A stretch of DNA of 64,000 nt from Alkalinema sp. RU_4_3 (GTDB lineage Bacteria; Cyanobacteriota; Cyanobacteriia; Leptolyngbyales; Leptolyngbyaceae). The position numbers and the translations under genes were made by a program. Below are positions 7,377 through 16,839 of the stretch, one piece after another. The stretch covers positions 1-64,000 of the forward strand of contig JAAUSA010000002.1 of NCBI GenBank assembly GCA_012031975.1, written 5' to 3'. Below the pieces are notes generated by a model. It was not told the origin of the DNA, ran no database searches, and was given only the letters and a program-made list of their open reading frames with translations. Each line of letters begins with the position of its first letter. Position 1 is the first letter of the stretch.

Positions 7377-8384
7377 TCAATTCACCGACCCATCTACTAG
7401 CGCTGCCACCACAAATTGCTTAGCCACCTGAGCGATCAATGTCCATTGCTCGATCGCCTGCTCTAGCCCCAACCCTTTTTCTAGCCAATCTACATTCCCT
7501 AGCTGATCATCTGTGGCATCCGCCGCCATTTGCGTGAGATTCGTACCAAAGGTGGTCCAAAGTTTTCTTAAATTCTCCAAAAAACTAGTGATGTCATCGA
7601 GCGCCGTGGCGATCCAAGCACCCTCCTCCAGAACTAATTCAACAGCGCCGATCGCCCGCCGAAGCTGATCGGTCTCTGTTGATAGATCCTTGAGTTCCTG
7701 CTGCAGCACCGCTAATTCCTGATCTAGTTTTTTCCGGGTTTGGGCCGAGCTAAGGAAGTTGAGTTTAGCAATGTTCTGTTGCAGATTTTCGATCATCACC
7801 TTCAACGTGCCTAATCTTTCCTGTTGGCCATGCAGCTTTGTGGTGTGAGCCTTGTAGGCTTCAGATAACTGGTCATTGGCCCGCAAAATGGCTGGCTTAA
7901 ATGTCCTCAGCCGATCCATTAAGGCCGCAATCGGTTGTCTGGCACTGTCGGCGTGATGACCCAAGCGGAACAAACCTTCCTTCACGTCATGGGGCGATCG
8001 CGCTTCTCTCCCTAGCGTCTGTAGGGTTGTGGTCATCAGTGTGGATGACAGATGCAACTGCTGAACTAACCAGACAAGGGCGGCATAGAGTCGATCCGGT
8101 GGCATCTGATCGGCCAAGATATTCGGCTGACCGCTGAGGCATTGTCGAAGGACCTGAGGTGAGCCAAATCCTAGGGTTTCATGCTGTACCTGAGCTAAAG
8201 CAAACTGTAGGCTATCTATTTCGGATACTTTGAGGTCATTGACCTGTTTGAGATAGCCTTTGAGATGCCGATAGGCGGTTGTATCACAAGCCAGTTGATG
8301 AACATGATTCAACCCCAAGATATTGCTGTTAGGTATCGCGATATTCTGGCCAAAAAATGCTGCGATTGTAATAGATCTATTCAT
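7377..8384 (-). CDS. Helical protein without hydrophobic head; paralogue of the next two genes
   Basis: 335 residues, almost entirely helical, with a long coiled coil at about 180-260. It shares the motif FGSPQVLRQCLSGQPNILA (residues 73-91) with the 411- and 425-residue neighbours. Its C-terminus (AKQFVVAALVDGS) matches the neighbours' AKQFTVSSMVDY. It lacks the central hydrophobic segment. In tripartite helical toxins such as Hbl/Nhe, or the two-part Xax/Yax, one subunit often lacks the membrane-inserting part, so this could be the soluble or binding component. No signal peptide. Assignment to that superfamily is by architecture only. Confidence 0.65.
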   Translation of the reverse strand: MNRSITIAAFFGQNIAIPNSNILGLNHVHQLACDTTAYRHLKGYLKQVNDLKVSEIDSLQFALAQVQHETLGFGSPQVLRQCLSGQPNILADQMPPDRLYAALVWLVQQLHLSSTLMTTTLQTLGREARSPHDVKEGLFRLGHHADSARQPIAALMDRLRTFKPAILRANDQLSEAYKAHTTKLHGQQERLGTLKVMIENLQQNIAKLNFLSSAQTRKKLDQELAVLQQELKDLSTETDQLRRAIGAVELVLEEGAWIATALDDITSFLENLRKLWTTFGTNLTQMAADATDDQLGNVDWLEKGLGLEQAIEQWTLIAQVAKQFVVAALVDGSVN

Positions 8385-8486
8385 GGATACACTCTGTAAA
8401 TAGCTAAATGGATGAGTTGCCCGCCATGCCAGAACATAGCGGGCCAGTCAGATCGTTTACCGAGTCAAACCCAGTAAGCCAGGAAA

Positions 8487-9722
8487 TTAGGCGGCTTTTG
8501 CCATGCTGTCAGGCATTGGACGGCCAAAGGGAATACTGGTGTAATCAACCATTGACGACACCGTAAACTGTTTTGCACTGGAATCGATCGCCTTCCAACT
8601 GTCGATCGCCAAATTCGCCTTCGATTTAACCAAGAATGGAATATTACCCACGTTAGCCTCCGTGATGTTGTTGTTGATGGCTAGCATGTCCGTATTCATC
8701 TGAGTCCACACACCCTGCATAGTCTGTAGATTCTTGAGGAAATCGGACATTGCAGGACCCACCCGCTGCATCTGGGTGTTGAAATCACCTAGGTCGCTGC
8801 GCAGTCTTTGCTTTTTCTGGATTTCTACATTTTTCGATTCAAGCTGCTTACAGTATTCGTTGTATTTAGCCCGGTTTTCCGCCGCCTTGACACCCAGCCC
8901 GATTCCTGTGGCAAGACCAGCCACGCCACCCACTAGGAGCGAAATTCCACCCGTGAAGGGTGCCAACACAGCCCCAATTAACGCGCAGCCCACCGAGGTT
9001 GTGACCGCTGCAATGGTGAAGTCCTTCCAAGCCTTATAGGCCTCATCCCGCGATTTTTCGAGGGATCTAATTTCCTGGGATAGGCCCCCAATGGTCTGAT
9101 CGACCTCAGTGATCAGGGCGGAGGATTGCCTTGTGAAGGACTGTAGCTTTTCGTTGTACTCATTCATTTTTTGCTCAAAGACGCCGATCTTCTTGATCAG
9201 CACACCCACTTCATCGGACATCTGTTTGGCCAAGGGAATTGGCCCCAAGGTCTGGTCGAATAGGTAGGCTTTAATGCTTTCTACCTGATCCTTGGGCGGC
9301 AAATCCTTTAATTCACTGTAGACACTATCATAGCCACTAATAATCTTCCCAGCCGTTTCATGGACCCGTTGCCCCATCCACACTGTATGGCTAAAGATTT
9401 CGGAGGGTGGGGTCTTGGTGGCGAGAAGATTTGGATTTTTGATTAGGGCCGCGCGCAGGGTCTTGGGGTTGCCAAATTCGGTGGAGGACTCGCGGACCTT
9501 CCGCATCGCTTCAATACAATCTTTGATGGTTTGTGAAGAACCCAAGGCTCCATATTTCGCTTCAAAATCACCTGTGGTGATGGGCAATTCCATGGTGCTT
9601 CCCACGTAGCCTTGGAGTTCTAGCCAGCTGTTACTAAAGAGTGCGAACTGACTGGTCTGCCCAGAAGCAGGATTCGCATCCTTGACGAGACCTTTTGGGG
9701 GAACAATTGTTAATTCAGGCAT
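8487..9722 (-). CDS. Alpha-pore-forming-toxin-like helical protein with hydrophobic head (411 aa)
   Basis: Residues 30-235 are helical and contain FGNPKTLRAALIKNPNLLA (83-101). Residues 236-279 are strongly hydrophobic and Gly/Ala-rich (VGCALIGAVLAPFTGGISLL), followed by a coiled coil and a C-terminal helix bundle. Two helical arms flanking one hydrophobic hairpin is the layout of Hbl/Nhe and Xax/Yax alpha-pore-forming proteins. No signal peptide, as in Xax/Yax. GAAGGA precedes ATG 9722. The paralogues lie on both sides. A bacteriophage-like or structural role is the alternative; no profile search was possible. Confidence 0.65.
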   Translation of the reverse strand: MPELTIVPPKGLVKDANPASGQTSQFALFSNSWLELQGYVGSTMELPITTGDFEAKYGALGSSQTIKDCIEAMRKVRESSTEFGNPKTLRAALIKNPNLLATKTPPSEIFSHTVWMGQRVHETAGKIISGYDSVYSELKDLPPKDQVESIKAYLFDQTLGPIPLAKQMSDEVGVLIKKIGVFEQKMNEYNEKLQSFTRQSSALITEVDQTIGGLSQEIRSLEKSRDEAYKAWKDFTIAAVTTSVGCALIGAVLAPFTGGISLLVGGVAGLATGIGLGVKAAENRAKYNEYCKQLESKNVEIQKKQRLRSDLGDFNTQMQRVGPAMSDFLKNLQTMQGVWTQMNTDMLAINNNITEANVGNIPFLVKSKANLAIDSWKAIDSSAKQFTVSSMVDYTSIPFGRPMPDSMAKAA

Positions 9723-9776
9723 GGTTTTTTCCTTCAGTATTAGAGACTTTGGACATTGAGCATGAATGATCGAACA

Positions 9777-11054
9777 TTAGGCAGCAAGCTGTAGAACAAG
9801 CTCCTTCTGCCACTTGGCATTATCCTGGGGTAGGGATTGCCCAAAGGTGAGCACATCCGCATCCACGAAGGAACCGTTCACGAAGACCTTGAGCATGTTG
9901 TCTACCTTGAGCCAATTGGCAGAAGCTGTGAGCATTTTCTGTTCATCCAACCAATCGCCACTGAGCAACGTCTCCGTGCTGAGATCTGCGACCTTAAACC
10001 GAATTTCCCCGAGAGAACTGGCCCAGGCATCCCGAATGACCTTCAGTTGACCAATGATGCCGTTGGATGTGGGCATGACGAATTTCATTGAATTGTCAAG
10101 GGCACCCAGGTCATAACGGTAGGTGATCCGCTTTTGCAGAAACTCCTGTTTTGAAATGGTCTCTTGAACCAGCGAATCATAGGAGGTCCGAGCGATACCT
10201 GCAGCGGTCCCTAGGGCTGCCGCCCCTAGCCCGGCGAGGGCCGCTGTCACAGCGCTGCCCACGGCAAAGCTAGCACCCCCCGTGGGAACTGCGAGGATAA
10301 CCATTACCCCCACCCCGACGATGCCAATCACCGCAGGTAATATACAGGCCGAAATGGTCAGTGCCAGCCATTTGTCATAGGCAGCATTGCGATCGCGCTC
10401 TAATTGCTCAATCTTGGTTCGGAGTCCACCAATTTCGCGATCGAGTTCAACGCGAGTCCTGGAGGACCGTTCTGTATAGGTTTTCATCGCCGTCTGAGCC
10501 CCTAGCAATTCATCTTCTAGGGATTGGAATTCGCGAATCAGGACATCGAGTTGTTCCACGGTTTGCTGCATGCGATCGACAATTTGGTCGGCATCTAGGA
10601 ACAGACTCTTGATACCTGCCACCACTTCAGCGGATTTCTCCCCCCGAGCATTTACCGGGATCGATCGCAGGGCCGAGGCTAGGGAAAAGGCATTCTGATG
10701 GGCCTGTTCGATGGTCCACAATGTAGCTGAATAGGCATTATGCCTTGGTCGTTCGGCATTGGCTAAAAAATTGGGATTTTTGAGAATTTGGGCTCTGAAG
10801 CTCTTAGGGTTGCCATATTTTGTGGCAACATTGCGTAAATTATGCATGGCATCGAAACATTCTTTCATCTGTAAGCCTGATGAGGCATCGCCGTAGCGTT
10901 GCTCGTATTCACCGAGGTCAGAGGGCAGGGCCAGGACCGCTTGGACCTGGTTTTGTAGATTGAACCATTCCTTTGAAGACAAAATAAATTTCTGCGCCTG
11001 TTGGCTATCCCCAGATGCGATTAGCAATCTGGAGGATGGAACAAATAAAGTCAT
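9777..11054 (-). CDS. Alpha-pore-forming-toxin-like helical protein with hydrophobic head (425 aa)
   Basis: First gene of the four-gene run. ATG 11054 is chosen because TTGGAG lies seven bases upstream; an upstream ATG at 11084 lacks this. It carries YGNPKSFRAQILKNPNFLA at residues 80-98. The hydrophobic region 229-287 can form two membrane-spanning or hairpin segments (ILPAVIGIVGVGVMVILAV, then an Ala/Gly-rich stretch), and coiled-coil arms lie either side. It is clearly paralogous to the 411-residue neighbour. The two head-bearing proteins plus one headless protein suggest a three-component assembly. No secretion signal is visible. Confidence 0.65.
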   Translation of the reverse strand: MTLFVPSSRLLIASGDSQQAQKFILSSKEWFNLQNQVQAVLALPSDLGEYEQRYGDASSGLQMKECFDAMHNLRNVATKYGNPKSFRAQILKNPNFLANAERPRHNAYSATLWTIEQAHQNAFSLASALRSIPVNARGEKSAEVVAGIKSLFLDADQIVDRMQQTVEQLDVLIREFQSLEDELLGAQTAMKTYTERSSRTRVELDREIGGLRTKIEQLERDRNAAYDKWLALTISACILPAVIGIVGVGVMVILAVPTGGASFAVGSAVTAALAGLGAAALGTAAGIARTSYDSLVQETISKQEFLQKRITYRYDLGALDNSMKFVMPTSNGIIGQLKVIRDAWASSLGEIRFKVADLSTETLLSGDWLDEQKMLTASANWLKVDNMLKVFVNGSFVDADVLTFGQSLPQDNAKWQKELVLQLAA

Positions 11055-11654
11055 AGGTTTCTCCAATTGATAGGCAGAATGCACAAGACATAGCGTATCT
11101 AATCAATAACGCTTCTAGAATCCATGTGAATATTCCATAGCCATACCTTCAAACGCATTGAAAGCAATGCCCCGGCTATTGTGTTCACATATATCCACGC
11201 CATCCATCTAGCCTGGGCTAGTACTATGTCAGCTCGGACTAAATAGAGGATTGCACAAAGGTAATCTAGAAGAATTTTCAACGAACTGGAGTCGTATCAA
11301 GAGGAGCGATATCGAGACAGCCAGCGAACGAACGATTTACAGGACGATAAATTACCATTGATACTGGCAATTTGAATGTCCGACAGACTTAGCTAGTCTT
11401 TCATCCAAGACTAGAAAATTATGTCAGATAAGCTACAAATTAGCATTCATTAAATAAGTATTTCTACTATTTAGAGAATCTCACTGATCAGTTTACCTAC
11501 TCATTTCGATCGGATAGAGTGTATTTGTAAAACTTAACATATTTAAATCCCCAAGATCCTTAGGGGCGTACGCCCCCAAGACCCGTAAGCCAATTTGCCA
11601 TTGCCCTGCGATCGCTGGCCCAGTCACCCTCTTAATCAGCCTCGATCGGGGGTC
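11055..11654. other. Intergenic region: promoter side of the helical-protein operon and end of the glycosyltransferase gene
   Basis: About 600 bases, AT-rich between 11285 and 11560, with no convincing gene. GGGGCGTACGCCCC (11563-11576) is a perfect 14-base palindrome downstream of the minus-strand glycosyltransferase and may be part of its terminator. The promoter of the helical-protein operon must lie between 11055 and about 11560, but I cannot pick it with confidence. Confidence 0.4.
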
Positions 11655-12602
11655 CTACTCCACCATCACTTCCGGCATCAGATAGGCGATCGCCCAGGCC
11701 TCTTCCGGCAGCACCACACTGCGCTGACCTTCACTTCGAGAGGACATGCAAATTAGCTCGATCGGCGTCTTCACACAATCGAGCCAATCACTCTTCCCCA
11801 TCGGCAAATTCACCACCGCCCGAGGCAACTCCTTCAGCATCCACCGCGCTATCCGATAGCCATAGTATTGCCGATCGCGATCGGGCATCAGGTCAATCCC
11901 ATGCAGCTCATGTAAATAGCGATTCGACTTGCCATAGCGCCGCCACTGACTACGCAACTCCCCAACCGTACGCCGATGCTGATGCCGTACGACTGCCATT
12001 TCCGCAAACCGCCATTGCCAGGTCGTCTGCTGCTGAATTCGCCAGCACAGATCCGCATCGCCCCCCGTGGTCAGATAGGGCCGAAACAGCCCCACGGTCC
12101 GAAACACCTCAGCACGAACTGCCAAATTTGCCGTCTGCCCATAGGGGTAGAAGTGATGGGTGAGCGTATGCTTCTGGGACAGCGTCGCCTGGCGATCGGC
12201 AAACTTTTCCAACAAACTATCCCCCGGCAGGGCCTGGATTTCCCCCGCCACCCAGCCCACGGTCTCCTGGTTAAAGGGGGCGATCAAATCCTGGAGCCAA
12301 TGGCTTTCCGGGCGACAGTCCGCATCCGTAAAGACCAGGATTTCCCCGGTCGCCGCCCGGATCCCACAGTTGCGCGCCGCGTAGGAACTTTGAATCGAGG
12401 ATTCCTGGAGCAGGCGCACCTCCACGGACTCCCGCAACATCCGATTGGTGCCATCGGTACTGCCATTGTCCACAATCAAATACTCCACCCGGTCCTCCGG
12501 ATAGGTCTGCGATCGTAAACATTCCAACAGTTCCGGCAGATCTTGCTCGCCGTTATAGACTGGAATAATTACCGAAACCTTAGGCAGTAGCTCAGTCACC
12601 AT
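11655..12602 (-). CDS. Family 2 glycosyltransferase
   Basis: 315 residues from ATG 12602. GT-A fold signatures: VSVIIPVYNGEQDLPELLE at the N-terminus, VDNGSTDGTNRML, and the metal-binding FTDADCRPE. GGDADLCWRIQQ further on is the ED-like motif of family 2 enzymes. There is no transmembrane segment, so a cytoplasmic or peripheral enzyme. It would transfer a sugar from a nucleotide donor to a glycan or lipid acceptor, which cannot be named from sequence. It is an isolated gene, and the neighbouring upstream region is non-coding. Confidence 0.9.
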   Translation of the reverse strand: MVTELLPKVSVIIPVYNGEQDLPELLECLRSQTYPEDRVEYLIVDNGSTDGTNRMLRESVEVRLLQESSIQSSYAARNCGIRAATGEILVFTDADCRPESHWLQDLIAPFNQETVGWVAGEIQALPGDSLLEKFADRQATLSQKHTLTHHFYPYGQTANLAVRAEVFRTVGLFRPYLTTGGDADLCWRIQQQTTWQWRFAEMAVVRHQHRRTVGELRSQWRRYGKSNRYLHELHGIDLMPDRDRQYYGYRIARWMLKELPRAVVNLPMGKSDWLDCVKTPIELICMSSRSEGQRSVVLPEEAWAIAYLMPEVMVE

Positions 12603-13222
12603 AAAACCTACTGGGAAAATCACACTATCAAGTCTGCATCCTTAGTGTGACCCGATCGCCCCCCATCTGCACAGCCTCTTCATGAAGAATTCGCATCTAC
12701 CTGAAGAGATAAGCATATTGGCTGAGATCCGATCCTACGCCTCTCCCACGGAAGAAATAACTCCTTAGATAGATCCGCTAGGCATCAGACCCATAAAACC
12801 TCGGATTTGCTCTCAGACTTAGGTCCCTTCTTTGTCAAAGACTTACCGATTTGAAGCCATTTCTTGATAATTTATGGGGATCTTTTTTGTTAGATATATA
12901 GGGACATACTTCATTTGATTCCCTGTTGTGCCTGCCACTATGGATTGCAGATTCTACACACCAACAATCGGCATAACTTAAGTTCCTGGATCGCTTGCGA
13001 TCGCAGCAGGCGATCGGGGTTGTTCAGGCCCACAACTACGCTACTTAGATGTCAATGTCAATGGCAATAGGTCCTGGAGCAATATCGGCAACCGAGATGG
13101 GGTCGATCGCAGCTATGGCATTACATGATGTTTTTGATTGACGATCGAGCAGTAAACCCCTATTGCTCGATGACTATCGTTCCTGAAAATCCCTCGTTCT
13201 TTATCCCTAGAGAGATTCTCCC
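12603..13222. other. Long intergenic region containing a galactose-oxidase gene remnant
   Basis: About 620 bases without an intact gene. The notable content is at 13034-13152 (listed separately). The first 400 bases are AT-rich with no clear open frame on either strand. Confidence 0.5.
13034..13152 (+). pseudogene. Degraded fragment of a galactose-oxidase-like gene
   Basis: Translation of 13039 onward gives LRYLDVNVNGNRSWSNIGN and then RDGVDRSYG, close to LRYLNVNGNGSWSDIGNRDG in the intact-looking gene next door (around 14199). Immediately afterwards, in another frame, comes YMMFLIDD, which matches the C-terminal part of the same gene (around 14961). So two pieces that are some 700 bases apart in the functional copy are fused here by an internal deletion. 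It is a remnant of a tandem paralogue. No start codon or usable frame remains. Confidence 0.75.
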
Positions 13223-15026
13223 ATGCACAATCAGCCAGGCTTTAAGATGTGGAAAAAAGTGACTCGTTGGATCGCTGTGCTATGGAGCCAATTGTTTCGG
13301 CGCGATCGGCGGTTCGGATTTGGCCTGTTGAGTCTATCGATCGTAAGTGTCATCACATTACTGAATCTGTCCGCCCAGCCCGGTAAGACAGCCGTCAACT
13401 TCGGGACCAATAAAACCAACATTGGCGAATTTGGTCCCACCCATAAATTTGTCGATTGGGTGGTGATCAAACCCGCTGAAGAGGCGAAGATGATCGCCAA
13501 GGTGACCCAGGAAAAGATTGGTAACATTTCGCGATCGCGCTTTTCGAGCAGCAATAGCCGTGTGGCCCTCGCCTCAGCGGACCAGGTCGGGAAATGGTCG
13601 CCCGTCTATGATTGGCCCGTGGTGGCGATCCATGCCTCGCTCTTGCCCAGTGGTAGGGTGCTGGCCTTTGATACGGTGAAATTGCCCGACGGCAGTACAC
13701 CCGGTGCCACGGAAAACGTTGACGGGGAACATACGAATACTCGCGTCACCCTTTGGACACCCGATGGCGAAGGCGCTGGCACCCATACCCCAGCAGAGAA
13801 TAATCTCAAGCGCAATCTATTTTGCAGTGGTCATACGACCCTGGCCGATGGTCGCCTATTTGCCGCCGGAGGCAACCTGAACAGCGCCCTAGAGGGCTTT
13901 CCACAAACCCACCTGTATAATCCCAACAATAACCGCTGGACCGTCGAAGGCACCATGCAGGCATCCCGTTGGTACCCAAGCGTGACCACAACCAACAACG
14001 GGGAAGTCCTAATTACGGGCGGCTTGACCGATCCCCCCCAGGGCGGACTACCCACGGATCGGCCTGAGGTGCGCGCCACCAATGGCAGCCTGAGGGTACT
14101 CAACGGGGCGGCTTCTACCACCGCATCTAATCGCTTCTATGGCTGGCTGCGCCAGGCCCCCAATGGCCACGTCGCCTACCTCGGACCGGAGCCAAATCTG
14201 CGCTATCTCAACGTCAACGGCAATGGTTCCTGGAGTGATATTGGCAATCGCGATGGACAAAGTCGCAGCTACGGAAGTTTCGCCATGTATGCACCGGGCA
14301 AGGCATTGATTGCGGGGGGCGGGAACTTTAATAACTCGGCGGTGGTGGTCGATCTCAATACCGGAACCTCCACGGCCACATCCCCCATGGCCTTCCAGCG
14401 GCGTCAGCATAATTTGACCATTTTGGCCGATGGTCAAGTGCTGGCCACGGGGGGGCTACGAGAATTCCGATCAATTCTTAATAGATGTGAATAAGGGCGT
14501 CTATCCGGCGGAGGCTTGGAATCCGGCCACAGGGCAATGGAAGACCCTGGCGAGCATGGAGCGGACCCGCCAGTATCACTCAACGGCGCTATTACTGCCA
14601 GACGGTCGCCTGTTGTCAGCGGGGGGCGGCATTTGTGGGGACTGCCAACGGGATAGCTACCTGCAAAAAAATGCCGAGATTTTCTCGCCCCCCTATCTCT
14701 TTAAGAAGGATGGGTCCAATCAGTTGGCGGCCCGTCCAGTCATTACCACGGCTCCGAGTGTTATGCGTTACAACACCACCTACGGTGTGCTTACGCCTAG
14801 TCCCCGCAAGATTACCAAGGTCAGCCTGGTCCGGTTTGGTGGGGTGACCCATTCGGTGAATATGGACCAGCAATACCAGTCCTTGAATTTCACCGTTGTG
14901 AACAATGGCCGGATTAATGTGACTTCACCGAATAACAGCCGCATTGCACCGCCGGGTCGCTACATGATGTTCTTAATAGACGATCAAGGTGTGCCTTCCC
15001 TGGCCAAGATTATGCGGGTTTCCTAG
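13223..15026 (+). pseudogene. Galactose oxidase/glyoxal oxidase-like copper radical enzyme, frameshifted
   Basis: Kelch-propeller plus C-terminal DUF1929 domain. The N-terminal 50 residues contain one membrane or signal segment (FGLLSLSIVSVITLLNLSA). All copper-radical residues can be placed: Cys in FCSGHTTLADGRL, the Tyr cross-link partner in SRWYPSVTTTNNGEVL, Tyr-His in RQYHSTALLLPDGR, and His in RFGGVTHSVNMDQ. The frame breaks at a run of seven G (14449-14455). Six G would read LATGGYENSDQF and rejoin the second half, which ends at 15026. It is therefore one extra G away from a full protein of about 600 residues, and could be a sequencing error. The family oxidises primary alcohols or aldehydes to yield peroxide. 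Confidence 0.85.
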
Positions 15027-15312
15027 GGGACGCGATCGCATCGCTATGAATCTACATTAGGGAACGGGAGGCCCCCATTCCCTTTTTTAGTTGGACTGCG
15101 ATCGATTCCGATAAATTACGTACTTAGTAACTTTTGAAACATTCTTACTCTTTAACAAAAATATATACTATTCCTCCCAAAGTTAAGGCACTATAGAACT
15201 AAATATCTATCTGTAGAAAAATACTCAGTTTGTCTAGATATTGAGCTGCGTCGTTGCATAACGATAGCGGCCTAACCGTGGTTGTTCCTATTAATCATCG
15301 AGGCCCAATACT

Positions 15313-16731
15313 ATGTGCGACAATATCTCGCTTGAAGGTTCGATCGACCTAACAGGTTTAGTGGATGTAAGCGTCCCTAGTTTGCCAGAGCCGATCGAAT
15401 CGTTGTTTGGCGATCGGTTAAGCAGTACAATTGAACTGGTTCAAGCAGGGTTTCCCTCGATCGATTTGAGTGGGTTGCTCTCGGCGAATTTGCCTGCCCT
15501 GGTTCAGTTTTTTACGCCGGTCTATGAGGCGGTGCTGGCTCAGTATCCTGAGGTTTTTATTGATCTCGCGCAGATCGTGCAGAATTTGCCAGCCTTGGAT
15601 TTTGCGAATCCCCTGACGATCGATTTGGGAAATAGTTTGGGCGATCGCAGTTTTGACCAACTCGTCATCTTCGGCGACAGCCTCTCCGACACAGGCAATC
15701 TTTCCAGGGCACTGGGCGGTCTCTTCCCGCCGCCCCCCTATTTTAACGGTCGGCTATCGAATGGGCCACTGTGGCTAGTGGTCTGTCAAGCCTGTTTTGA
15801 GGGATAGCTAGGTTCTCAGGCCGCTGTTTGATAAGGGTTTCCAAGAAACTCTATCCCTCATTTCATGGCTGACAGAGCACTAGAATCCTTAGCGCCAGAA
15901 CTCGGCATTAGCAATGTTGCCAATTTTGCCTTCGCTGGCTCAACAACAGGCCGCACTAATATTGCCTCCATCATCGCCGGGCAAGATCTAGGGCCTTTGC
16001 CGGGCGTTCTCGACCAGATCGATCTATTTGCCGGGCAGCTTGCCGCCAATGGCATCCCCTCCGCCAATCCCAACGCTCTATATGTTGTCTGGAGCGGTGC
16101 CAACGACTTCCTCGCCTTGCCCCAAGAACCTTTGGCCGCGATTCAGTCGGTGTTTTCCAGTGTCGATAATGTGGCTCAGTCGGTGATCACCTTGGCGGGC
16201 CTGGGCGCAAAAACGATCGTCGTGCCGAATATTCCTAACTTGGCCATTACCCCGTTTGTGGCTACGCGCAATCTGACGCCGCAGGCTGGGATCTTTAGTA
16301 GCTTGTTTAATACTTTATTAAAGGGCACCCTCGGTGGGTTGGAATCACAGTTGGGCATTGATATTGTGCAGATAGATGTGTTCTCCCTTAGCAGTGCCAT
16401 TGCCCAACGTCCCACGGAGTTTGGGTTTACCAATGCGACGACGCCCTTGGTCAATGCCACTGGGCCGGTAAATCCCGATGACTTCGTGTTTGCCGATGAT
16501 TTCCATCCGACGACGGCGGTGCATCGGTTGTTTAGTGATACTGTGAAGCGATCGCTCACCACCCCTACACCGGGCCGGGTGCTGCCGACCAGTGGGGCGA
16601 TCGTGCGGGAATTGGTCAATAGTAGTGGGTTTAGAACTGCTGTTGGGAATTTCCTCAATCGGCTGCCAGCGGATTTACTCCCTGCAAATGGGATCTTGGC
16701 AACAGCTAATAGTTTGTTGCAATCGGTTTAG
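15313..16731 (+). pseudogene. SGNH/GDSL-family esterase interrupted by a MITE
   Basis: The first part (from ATG 15313) contains the nucleophile block VIFGDSLSDTGN. The second part contains FAGSTTGRTN, the block III Asn in WSGANDFLALP, and the catalytic FADDFHPTTAVH. These are the family's four key blocks. Between them, 15779-15879 is an inserted element. Removing it together with one CTAG copy joins the frames as GPLWLESLAPELG and gives a 437-residue protein. The N-terminal 110 residues are Leu/Ala/Ile-rich helices of unknown role. The enzyme would hydrolyse carboxylic esters, possibly at the cell surface. Confidence 0.9.
15779..15879. mobile_element. 101-bp MITE with CTAG target duplication
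   Basis: The element is flanked by CTAG at 15775-15778 and 15880-15883. Its ends are inverted repeats: 15775-15807 and 15851-15883 match at 26 of 33 positions when one is reverse-complemented, including an exact nine-base inner stretch. It carries no gene. Four-base CTAG duplications are characteristic of IS5-like YTAR target choice, so it was probably mobilised by such a transposase in trans. Confidence 0.85.
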
Positions 16732-16754
16732 TTTTGCTTAATTGATTGATTGGA

Positions 16755-16788
16755 CCCCTGGGCATAATTATCTATGCCCAGGGGTTTT
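16755..16788 (+). terminator. Rho-independent terminator after the esterase gene
   Basis: CCCCTGGGCATA (16755-16766) pairs perfectly with TATGCCCAGGGG (16773-16784), with a six-base loop, followed by TTTTGT. It lies about 25 bases beyond the esterase stop. Confidence 0.9.
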
Positions 16789-16839
16789 GTGCAAAGTCTA
16801 GCGTTATACTTGGAACATTTCCATACTGCTGGCTAACCG

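Noticed and set aside
11099-11281. 60-codon minus-strand open frame upstream of the helical operon
   Set aside because: Hydrophobic by chance, no start context and no similarity I recognise.
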